Shown piece by piece: positions 44,108 to 50,490 of a DNA stretch of 50,490 bases. Location of the stretch: positions 411,308-461,797 of the forward strand of contig NZ_LWDV01000010.1 in NCBI RefSeq assembly GCF_001693735.1. Reading direction: 5' to 3'. Positions within the stretch are counted from its first letter, which is position 1. Every line of letters starts with the position of its first letter. The DNA is from Orenia metallireducens. GTDB taxonomy: Bacteria > Bacillota > Halanaerobiia > Halobacteroidales > Halobacteroidaceae. The translations under genes and the position numbers were made by a program. The notes under the pieces are model-generated. The model ran no database searches and was not told where the DNA came from. It saw nothing but the letters and a program-made list of their open reading frames with translations.

Positions 44108-44753
44108 TTAACCTCCTTTCAGCATAATTAACTACCCTTGTCATAATAAAGGTCATTACAAAGTATAGCACCGCTACTGCTGCAAAGATTAAAAAGGACT
44201 CATAGGTTCTACTAATAATTAGTCGCCCTTGTCTAGTTAAATCCTTAACAGCAATTACTGATACTAGAGAGGAATCCTTTAACAAAGCAATAAATTCATT
44301 ACCTAAAGGTGGAATAACTCTCTTAATAGCCTGTGGTAAGATTACATATTGCATAGCCTGAGGATAACTCATTCCTACTGAACGGGCTGCTTCCATCTGC
44401 CCTTTGTCAATAGAGTTGATCCCAGAACGCACTACCTCCCCTACATAAGCACCACTATTTAATCCTAATCCTAAAATAGCAGCCAAATAAGCACTAATAT
44501 CTATTCCTAAGTTTGGTAATCCAAAGTATAATAAGAATAATTGAACCAATAAGGGAGTCCCTCTGAAGAACTCAATATAAGCCTTAGCAATACCATTAAG
44601 TAATTTATTATGAGAAACCCTTGCTAGTCCCAGTAATGTACCTAAAATAATACCGATTACCACAGCAAATGTAGTTAACTCTATAGTCATAAAAGCCCCT
44701 TTAAGCAAAAAAGGCAATGACTCTTTTAAAATCTCTATCTTATCAGCTAGCAA
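44094..44753 (-). CDS. glnP: Polar amino-acid ABC transporter permease
   Basis: A 219-residue membrane subunit of the HisMQ/GlnP type. It has about five helices and the EAA loop '[33 protein letters not shown]' (quoted in part: [19 protein letters not shown]) that couples to the ATPase. The start is TTG at 44753 with GTAAGGA close upstream. A single permease gene implies a homodimeric pore. Confidence 0.94.
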   Translation of the reverse strand: MLADKIEILKESLPFLLKGAFMTIELTTFAVVIGIILGTLLGLARVSHNKLLNGIAKAYIEFFRGTPLLVQLFLLYFGLPNLGIDISAYLAAILGLGLNSGAYVGEVVRSGINSIDKGQMEAARSVGMSYPQAMQYVILPQAIKRVIPPLGNEFIALLKDSSLVSVIAVKDLTRQGRLIISRTYESFLIFAAVAVLYFVMTFIMTRVVNYAERRLSVSD

Positions 44754-44787
44754 TCCTTACACATCCTTTCTCTCTTATTTTCGCTCA

Positions 44788-45561
44788 TTAGTTAAACCAT
44801 TTAGCATAAATCTCATCATAAATACCTTTGTCTTTGATATTTTTTAAAGCATTATTAATCTCTTCTTCTAATTTATTATCATTCTTTCTAAAGGCAATAC
44901 CATAATACTCTTCTGTAAAGGATTCCCCAATAATCTTAACTCCTTCTCTTTCTCTTACATAGGTAGCTGTTACAGGCATATCATTAACAACTGCATCGAT
45001 TCTACCATTTTTTAAATCAATAAATGCCTGTGGAATCTTCTCATATCTAGTAACCTCTATCCCTGACATTTCACTAACCTCTAAGTCTCCAGTTGTACCT
45101 AATTGTACTCCAACCTTCTTCCCTTTTAAGTCTGCTACACCTTTAATTTCATTATTAGATGATACTACAGCAATAACTTGGCTTGCATCAAAGTATGGTG
45201 AGGAAAAAGAGACTGCTTTCTTTCTCGCTTCAGTAATTGTCATTGCAGCAATTACCATATCAAATTTACCTGTCTTTAAGCTAGGGATTAAGCCATCGAA
45301 ATCAATATCTTTAATCTCTAACTCTAAATTTAACTCTTCAGCAATTGCTTTAGCTATATCAATATCAAATCCTATTATCTCATCGTTCTCATCATGATAT
45401 TCAAAAGGTCTATAAGAAGCTTCTGTTCCTATTACTAATTTACCCCTCTCTTTCATCTGATCAAAAGTATTACTCTTCTTATTGTTCCCACATCCAACTA
45501 TTCCTAAGACTAAAGACATACTTAATAAAGTTAGTAATAATAGCATATTTACTCTTTTCAC
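44788..45561 (-). CDS. glnH: Amino-acid-binding lipoprotein (GlnH type)
   Basis: A 257-residue periplasmic-binding-protein-like lipoprotein. It has a signal sequence with lipobox IVGC (Cys 24) and a two-lobed SBP_bac_3 fold: 'GTEASYRPFEYHDENDEIIGFDIDIAKAI' in outline, 'MTITEARKKAVSFSSPY', 'GVQLGTTGDLEV' and 'GIAFRKND'. It captures a polar amino acid for GlnPQ, 34 bases downstream. The start is GTG 45559-45561 behind GGAGGAAC. A close paralogue precedes it. Confidence 0.93.
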   Translation of the reverse strand: MKRVNMLLLLTLLSMSLVLGIVGCGNNKKSNTFDQMKERGKLVIGTEASYRPFEYHDENDEIIGFDIDIAKAIAEELNLELEIKDIDFDGLIPSLKTGKFDMVIAAMTITEARKKAVSFSSPYFDASQVIAVVSSNNEIKGVADLKGKKVGVQLGTTGDLEVSEMSGIEVTRYEKIPQAFIDLKNGRIDAVVNDMPVTATYVREREGVKIIGESFTEEYYGIAFRKNDNKLEEEINNALKNIKDKGIYDEIYAKWFN

Positions 45562-45709
45562 TTGTTTGTTCCTCCTTGTTATTTTCGTTATAATTATACA
45601 TCACTCAGTTTATTTATGCAATGCTTTATTAAAATTATTATCAAGTTTGAAATTAAAGTCAAGATTAAAATATTTCTTCATTTAATTTTAAATTCAATCT
45701 CAAACTAAA

Positions 45710-45737
45710 ATAAGCAGCAGGATATCCTGCTGCTTAT
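45710..45737 (-). terminator. Attenuating terminator between the two binding-protein genes
   Basis: A perfect 28-base palindrome (ataagcagcaggat and its complement) with a modest T-run, lying directly after the stop of the upstream binding protein. It may make that protein more abundant than the permease. Confidence 0.75.
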
Positions 45738-45739
45738 TA

Positions 45740-46528
45740 TTATTCAAACCATTTAGCATAAATTTTATCATAAGTACCTTCTTGCTTTAACTTAGCTAAA
45801 GCTTCATTAACTTTCTCCATTAATTCTGTATCTGCTTTTCTAAAAGCAATACCATATTGTTCAACAGTAAGAGCTTCTCCTACTATCTTAACTTCTGGAT
45901 GCTCTTTGATATAAGCTTTAGTTACTGGTAAGTCATTAACAACTGCAGCTACTTGACCATTTTGTAAAGCAATGAAAGCCTCTGGAATTGTATCAAATCT
46001 TTTAATTTCTTTAATGCCCTCCATCTCACTAACCTCTAAATCACCAGTTGTACCTAGTTGTACAGCAATTACCTTACCTTGTAAATCATCAACACTTTTA
46101 ATATCATTACTATCTTCCATAACCGCGATTACCTGACTTGCATCAAAATATGGATCAGAAAAGTTAACCGCCTTCTTTCTATCTTCTGTAATTGTCATAG
46201 CTGACATTATTAAGTCATATTTGTTAGCTTGTAACCCTGGAATGATACCATCAAAAGATGTATTTTGTAAATCCAAATCTATACCTAATTTATCAGCAAT
46301 AGCCTTCAATACATCTACATCAAATCCAACAATCTCTCCATTTTCATCTTGGAACTCAAAAGGCTTATAAGCCGCATCCATACCAACTACTATTTTCCCT
46401 TCTTCTTCAATCTTATCCCATGTAGCTTGTTCATTACCACCAAAAATCCACCATGCTCCTGCTATAGTTGATATAGAAAAAACAAATATCAGAGCTAAAA
46501 TTAATAAATACCCTTTTTTTCTTAACAT
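45740..46528 (-). CDS. Second amino-acid-binding protein, paralogue without lipobox
   Basis: A 262-residue SBP_bac_3 protein very like the GlnH gene that follows (shared 'GFDVDVLKAIADKL', 'MTITEDRKKAVNFSDPYFDASQVIAVM' in part, 'GTTGDLEVSEM', 'GIAFRKAD'). Instead of a lipobox Cys it has a hydrophobic signal ending 'TIAGAWW', so it is either cleaved and released or held as a signal anchor. The tandem duplication probably widens ligand range. ATG 46528 follows GGAGGAG. Confidence 0.92.
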   Translation of the reverse strand: MLRKKGYLLILALIFVFSISTIAGAWWIFGGNEQATWDKIEEEGKIVVGMDAAYKPFEFQDENGEIVGFDVDVLKAIADKLGIDLDLQNTSFDGIIPGLQANKYDLIMSAMTITEDRKKAVNFSDPYFDASQVIAVMEDSNDIKSVDDLQGKVIAVQLGTTGDLEVSEMEGIKEIKRFDTIPEAFIALQNGQVAAVVNDLPVTKAYIKEHPEVKIVGEALTVEQYGIAFRKADTELMEKVNEALAKLKQEGTYDKIYAKWFE

Positions 46529-46827
46529 CAAATCTCCTCCTATGTTGTTTTATGTTATGTTTTTGTTAATTATAACCTTTTTGTTAGATCCAGTCAAGAT
46601 TATTTAAAAAATCAACACAAACCTCACATCTACTTTACATGTAAGCCAATTCATAGCAATAACTCTTTTCCAACCATCTTTTTAATAATTATACAAGATA
46701 ATTAATAAATATGCAAGAGGGATAGAAAATTTATTTATCTTAATATCTTATTTTGGTTAAATTTAATATATTCTAATTAATATTAGTATTATGAAGATTT
46801 AAAACTAAGTTATAGATAATAAATAAA

Positions 46828-46861
46828 GAATCTTGTATTGAGTTTAAATTCAATACAAGAT
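46828..46861 (-). terminator. Terminator of uvsE
   Basis: 13-bp arms (aatcttgtattga / tcaatacaagatt) with an 8-base loop, followed by TTCTTTATTTATT on the minus strand. The DNA from 46529 to 46827 is AT-rich, must include the promoter of the binding-protein genes, and shows nothing else. Confidence 0.8.
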
Positions 46862-46882
46862 TTCTATAAAGTGTGTATGCAA

Positions 46883-47812
46883 TTAAATCTTTAAATTATA
46901 AATACTTTCAAAGTCTTCTCTTAATTTCAGCAATGCTTTATCCTTATTCTTACACTCTAACATTATATCAAAATCTGTATTACTTGTACTTTTAAGTATA
47001 TCGATAAAATCTTTAAAATCCTTGGGATCGATATTATCAGCATGGCTAGCATAATCATCTTCACTCCTAGGTGTAGAGAAGTGGAACTTTGGCTTGCCAT
47101 GACCTTCCCAAGTAGCAAATACCCTTGGTAATAGCTCCTCTAACTTTTCATCCTCTGTATGATTACAATTAAAATGGTGAATATCGAAAACAATAGGTAT
47201 ACCCAAATCTTCTGCTATCTCCAATACTTCAGTAGCAGTATAAGATTTATCATCATTCTCTATAATTAGCCTGCTCTTCATATCTTCAGGTAGAGCTTTA
47301 AAATTCTTCTTAAATCGACTAATCGCCTTCTCTTTATTACCATAAACACCACCAATGTGTAAGACTACTTTAGTAGTTGTATCCAACCCCATTGCTAATA
47401 AGAAATTAGAGTGATATTCTAACTCTTCAATAGATCTCTTAACAACATCCTTTCGATTACTATTTAAGATAGTATATTGACTGGCATGCATACTGACTCT
47501 AATATCATTCTCCTTGGCATAATTACCAATCTCTAAAAACTTTTCTTTAAATTTATCAAGATAATCCCAGCCATTGCTAACTTCATGAGTAGCTAAAGGA
47601 ACAACATTAGAAGAGAAACGATAAAACTTTATATTATGAGCTTTATTAAACTTCAATATCCGTAAGGTATTCTCTAGATTCTCCTTTAATAGTGTGTTAA
47701 GCTTAATCTCTTGACCTTCAAGAGATAATTTCTTTAAATGACCTACAGTTGTTCTACGATTAGGTGTGCAATCTTTTAAATTAAGATTAATACAGGCATA
47801 ACCTAATTCCAT
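46883..47812 (-). CDS. uvsE: UV damage endonuclease
   Basis: A 309-residue TIM-barrel endonuclease that nicks 5' of UV photoproducts independently of UvrABC. Family marks are 'LGYACINLNL' at the start, 'FYRFSSNVVPLATH', 'VSMHASQYTILNS', 'VLHIGGVYGNKEKAI', 'IENDDKSYT', 'IPIVFDIHHFNCN' and 'DIMLECKNKDKAL', which carry the metal-binding His and Glu residues. A start at 47851 would run through the fur terminator; ATG 47812 with AGGGGA upstream is preferred. It lies just behind the PerR-like gene. Confidence 0.95.
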   Translation of the reverse strand: MELGYACINLNLKDCTPNRRTTVGHLKKLSLEGQEIKLNTLLKENLENTLRILKFNKAHNIKFYRFSSNVVPLATHEVSNGWDYLDKFKEKFLEIGNYAKENDIRVSMHASQYTILNSNRKDVVKRSIEELEYHSNFLLAMGLDTTTKVVLHIGGVYGNKEKAISRFKKNFKALPEDMKSRLIIENDDKSYTATEVLEIAEDLGIPIVFDIHHFNCNHTEDEKLEELLPRVFATWEGHGKPKFHFSTPRSEDDYASHADNIDPKDFKDFIDILKSTSNTDFDIMLECKNKDKALLKLREDFESIYNLKI

Positions 47813-47837
47813 CTTAATCAATCCCCTCTTTAAATAA

Positions 47838-47863
47838 TAAAAACCTCCCATTCTTATAGGAGG
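47838..47863 (-). terminator. Terminator of the PerR-like gene
   Basis: Minus-strand stem CCTCC/GGAGG with extended imperfect pairing and TTTTTATT after it, 18 bases past the stop. Confidence 0.7.
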
Positions 47864-47880
47864 CTTATCCTTTATAATTA

Positions 47881-48270
47881 TTATTTACTACATTCTGCGC
47901 AATAACCAAAAAACTCTGTCCGACGATAAGAAACTTCCCCACCAACACAATTTGCTACTTCTTCCTCCAACTTTTTGTCCATATCTAAATCAACATCCAT
48001 CACTTGACCACAATCTAAGCAAGTAAAGTGATAATGGTCATCTGAATTAGCATCATAACGACTATAACTACTCCCGTAATTTAATTCAATGATCTCTCCC
48101 ATCTCTCTTAGGACATTTAAGTTACGATAGATAGTCCCTAAACTAATATTAGGAATCTCTTGCTTTACTTTATCATAAATCCAGTCAGCAGTAGGATGAG
48201 ATCTAGTAGATTTTAAAACTTCTAATATCTTCTTTCTCTGCTTAGTCATACGCCTCTGGGGACTTTTCAT
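47881..48270 (-). CDS. perR: Fur-family repressor, PerR-like
   Basis: A 129-residue metal-dependent repressor. The winged helix is 'SHPTADWIYDKVKQEIPNISLGTIYRNLNVL' (given as a landmark; T-x-R-N recognition helix). The regulatory metal site has H in 'SHPTAD', 'RYD' Asp and 'DHYHF'. The structural zinc has CLDC and the C-terminal CAEC. 'RYD' with 'VSYRRTEFFGYCAECSK' is closest to PerR, the peroxide sensor that controls rubrerythrin- and catalase-type genes, but Zur or Fur cannot be excluded. It diverges from ldh, with a Fur-type box between. Confidence 0.9.
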   Translation of the reverse strand: MKSPQRRMTKQRKKILEVLKSTRSHPTADWIYDKVKQEIPNISLGTIYRNLNVLREMGEIIELNYGSSYSRYDANSDDHYHFTCLDCGQVMDVDLDMDKKLEEEVANCVGGEVSYRRTEFFGYCAECSK

Positions 48271-48397
48271 AAGTACTCACCCTTCTATTAAATATTATTT
48301 AATTAAATTATAGCAATTATAAAATAAAGTGTCAATGCTAATTAGTAATAATAACTATTGTTAATTTTACTTAAAAAATTCATTGCAGAAAAAGGAA

Positions 48398-48412
48398 TAA
48401 TAATTATTATCA
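48398..48412. promoter_or_regulatory. Fur/PerR-type 7-1-7 box
   Basis: taataattattatca matches the Fur-superfamily 7-1-7 palindrome TGATAATNATTATCA at all but one defined position. It lies between the divergent perR-like gene and ldh, so it suits autoregulation and possibly redox control of ldh. Confidence 0.6.
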
Positions 48413-48478
48413 ATAATTATTATTATAAGATAATTATTTTGTACATAATATTCTTATAATATAAAGGAGAGGATAAAA

Positions 48479-49444
48479 ATGAACATTAAATGCCATTCCA
48501 AGAACGACCCCAATAAAATTGCTATTATCGGTGCAGGTGGTGTTGGAGCAACTACAGCTTATGCACTGATGATTGAAGGTATTGCTTCTGAAATTACCTT
48601 AATTGATATCAATAAAGAGAGAGCCGAAGGAGAAGCAATGGACTTAAATCATGGTGCTTCCTTTGTTAAGCCAGTTGAAGTCTATGCTGGTGATTATTCT
48701 GACTGTGCAGAAGCTAATATTATCATTATTACAGCTGGTGCCAATCAACAACCTGATGAGACACGCTTAGATTTAGTTAAAAAAAATACTGAAATCTTCA
48801 AAAAGATTATACCAGAGATAACTAAGTATAATCAAGATGCTATTCTATTAGTAGTTACTAATCCAGTAGATATCTTAACTTATGTAACCCTTAAATTATC
48901 TGGTTTTCCTAAAGAGAGGGTTATTGGTTCTGGTACTGTATTAGATAGTTCCCGTTTTAGATCGTTAATCAGTAGAAATTGTGGTATTGCAGCTAGTAAT
49001 GTTCATGGTTATATTATTGGAGAACATGGTGATAGTGAAGTGCCAGTATGGAGCTTAACCAATATTGCTGGAACCAAAATAGATGAATATTGTCCAATCT
49101 GTGATACTGATTGTCCTACTAATAATCGTGATGAAATTGCTCATAAGGTTAAAGATGCAGCCTATGAAATAATTAAAAGAAAAGGATCTACCTTTTATGC
49201 TGTTGCTTTAGCTGTTGCTAGAATTGTAAGAGCTATAATTAGAGATGAAAATGCTATTTTAACAGTCTCTAGTTTAATGAAAGGACAATACGGTATCGAT
49301 GATATATGTTTAAGCCTTCCTACTATAGTCAATAACTCAGGAATTGGCAAGGTATTAGACTTACCATTGAATAATGAAGAGAAAGAGAAATTTGTAAATT
49401 CAGCAGTTACTTTAAAAGAAACTGCTAAAAGTTTGGATTTATAA
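48479..49444 (+). CDS. ldh: L-lactate dehydrogenase
   Basis: A 321-residue NAD-dependent enzyme reducing pyruvate to L-lactate to recycle NADH. NAD motif 'GAGGVGATTAYALM' (18-31), substrate-specificity loop 'AGANQQPDETRLDLV' with Gln as in LDH rather than Arg as in malate dehydrogenase, 'VTNPVDILTYV', and catalytic 'IGEHGDSEVPVW' are present. The N-terminus is extended by about eight residues. ATG 48479 follows AAAGGAGAGG. A weak palindromic stem follows at 49463-49482. Confidence 0.96.
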   Translation: MNIKCHSKNDPNKIAIIGAGGVGATTAYALMIEGIASEITLIDINKERAEGEAMDLNHGASFVKPVEVYAGDYSDCAEANIIIITAGANQQPDETRLDLVKKNTEIFKKIIPEITKYNQDAILLVVTNPVDILTYVTLKLSGFPKERVIGSGTVLDSSRFRSLISRNCGIAASNVHGYIIGEHGDSEVPVWSLTNIAGTKIDEYCPICDTDCPTNNRDEIAHKVKDAAYEIIKRKGSTFYAVALAVARIVRAIIRDENAILTVSSLMKGQYGIDDICLSLPTIVNNSGIGKVLDLPLNNEEKEKFVNSAVTLKETAKSLDL

Positions 49445-49543
49445 GAGGAATTTCAATATTCAATCTAGAAATATATCTAGATAAGTTTCATTTGGCAAGA
49501 TGAACTAATCTATACTTAAGCTTATTTTAGGAGGTGAGAAATT

Positions 49544-49765
49544 GTGAAAGAGAAAGTAAAAGAAGTTTTAGACCAAATCAGACCATCTCTACAAGCAGAT
49601 GGTGGAGATGTTAAATTAGTAGAGGTTACAGAAGACGGAGTTGTAAAACTTGAACTTCAAGGAGCTTGTGCTGGATGCCCAATGTCTCAAATGACTTTAA
49701 AAATGGGAATTGAAAAGAACCTTAAGAAGTTTATTCCTGAAGTAAAAGAAGTACAATCAGTATAG
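49544..49765 (+). CDS. NifU C-terminal-domain Fe-S scaffold protein
   Basis: A 73-residue protein equal to the NifU C-terminal domain, '[17 protein letters not shown]' and then [10 protein letters not shown], whose CxxC binds a transient [4Fe-4S] cluster for delivery to target enzymes. This fits a window rich in Fe-S proteins. The start is GTG 49544 after AGGAGGTGAG. Confidence 0.95.
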   Translation: MKEKVKEVLDQIRPSLQADGGDVKLVEVTEDGVVKLELQGACAGCPMSQMTLKMGIEKNLKKFIPEVKEVQSV

Positions 49766-49780
49766 TATAATAAGTTAAAA

Positions 49781-49802
49781 ACCTCGGTTTACTAACCGAG
49801 GT
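49781..49802 (+). terminator. Terminator of the NifU-like gene
   Basis: acctcggtt (49781-49789) and aaccgaggt (49794-49802) with a 4-base loop, T-rich sequence following. Confidence 0.8.
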
Positions 49803-49881
49803 CTTATCCTTTTTAATATATTTATATCAGAATTAAACTCTGCAATTATATTAATCTTTAAATAGCTATATAAATCCAACC

Positions 49882-50490
49882 TTACTGATAATGTATATCT
49901 GCAAATTCAACCTTTAATTTTTCAACAATTCCTATATTATCATAATTAGTATATGAATTATTCTCTCCGATAATTGTTACATCTAGAATATATATATATA
50001 ATGAATTCACTCTCTTCACCATACGCACTCTTTACTTCAACCCTTCCTTGATGTAAATTAACAAGGAATTTTACAAGGGATAATCCAACTCCATGACCTA
50101 AGCTATTTCTTCCAGATAATATACCTTACTCTACCTGTTCAAAGCGATTAAATATCTTCCTCTGCTCAGTATCTATCATACCAATACCAGTATCTTTAAC
50201 AGAAATTATAAGCTCACTATCTTTATAGTCGCGATATTTATAGATATTTCATCATCCTTATTAGTAAATTTAATAGCATTAGAAAGCAAATTTAGGATAA
50301 TTGTTTCGATACTAAAAGGGTCGCAAGCAATCAACTTATAGTCTACTTTCCTACTAAAGTTAAAGACTCTAGTTTGATTTTATATGAATTAGAATCCATC
50401 TTAATTAAATCAACCAAGCCATTGACTAATTTCAATAATCTATAGCTATTCTGTTTAATTATCTGTGTATAAGAATTAATTTTTTTCTAA
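49882..50490 (-). pseudogene. Histidine kinase fragment with frameshifts (runs off the window)
   Basis: The minus strand encodes the end of a sensor kinase in several frames: a dimerisation-helix remnant (QNSYRLLKLVNGLVDLIKMDS), N-box 'LLSNAIKFTNKDD', G1 'VKDTGIGM', F-box-like 'IFNRFEQVE' followed by an in-frame TAA, then G2 'GHGVGLSLVKFLVNLHQG' and a shifted tail to the stop at 49882-49884. At least three disruptions lie in about 600 bases, so the kinase is dead. The upstream sensor part is outside the window. Confidence 0.8.

Noticed and set aside
48350-48376. Rex-type redox operator ahead of ldh
   Set aside because: Only the left half TTGTTAA is present; the right half does not match.

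Overview
The window comes from a low-GC, strictly anaerobic, spore-forming member of the Firmicutes, most like the Halanaerobiales (Orenia/Halobacteroides type). This placement is inference. It rests on AT-rich DNA, class III (oxygen-sensitive) ribonucleotide reductase, hybrid-cluster protein, rubrerythrin and hemerythrin, a CotF-type coat protein and a Spo0E-like peptide, and Firmicutes gene order (hpf-secA-prfB; DUF5693-csaB-tagA). No rRNA or tRNA gene was seen. Several genes start with TTG or GTG behind strong Shine-Dalgarno sequences.

Layout. 1-1.1 kb is a decaying edge: an IS982-type transposase end, a short-chain dehydrogenase stub and a frameshifted TetR gene. 1.2-3.3 kb holds an Fe-S protein and a bacteriohemerythrin. 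3.6-9.9 kb holds uvrB, a polysaccharide-deacetylase-like lipoprotein with a CtpA protease, and a YibE/F membrane protein. 10.1-11.4 kb holds cotF and a ZIP transporter. 11.6-15.1 kb is the anaerobic ribonucleotide reductase locus. It has a duplicated NrdR-box promoter and a reductase whose glycyl-radical domain is a separate 47-residue gene. 15.2-19.4 kb holds a chemoreceptor, an orphan DctP-type binding protein and an exported acetolactate decarboxylase under a candidate c-di-GMP-I riboswitch. 19.6-23.7 kb holds pfkA (Asn at position 103) and a nucleoside set (deoC, xapX, nupC) with shared operators. 23.9-28.6 kb holds a YitT protein and a cell-wall polysaccharide cluster. 29.0-32.1 kb holds rubrerythrin, hcp with its ferredoxin, and a cyclodeaminase-like ORF with no normal start codon. 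32.4-37.2 kb holds a MATE pseudogene, a DUF2993 protein, a second ZIP transporter, a GGDEF/HD-GYP protein and a Spo0E-like ORF. 37.3-41.8 kb holds prfB (programmed frameshift), secA and hpf. 42.1-46.5 kb holds a phosphatase-like lipoprotein, a cold-shock protein and a polar amino-acid ABC transporter with two binding proteins. 46.9-50.5 kb holds uvsE, a PerR-like regulator, ldh, a NifU-like protein and a broken histidine kinase.

Themes. (i) Oxygen and nitrosative defence: hemerythrin, rubrerythrin, Hcp plus ferredoxin and a PerR-like repressor. Three near-identical CRP/FNR-type palindromes (TRTGA-N6-TCACA) occur, two of them in front of the Fe-S genes. (ii) Cyclic-di-GMP: a GGDEF/HD-GYP protein and a candidate riboswitch. 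(iii) dNTP supply: split NrdD, NrdG and tandem NrdR promoters. (iv) Dispersed non-coding repeats: two copies of a 320-390 bp MITE-like element with matching ends and a compensated hairpin, and a cloverleaf repeat inside the wall cluster.
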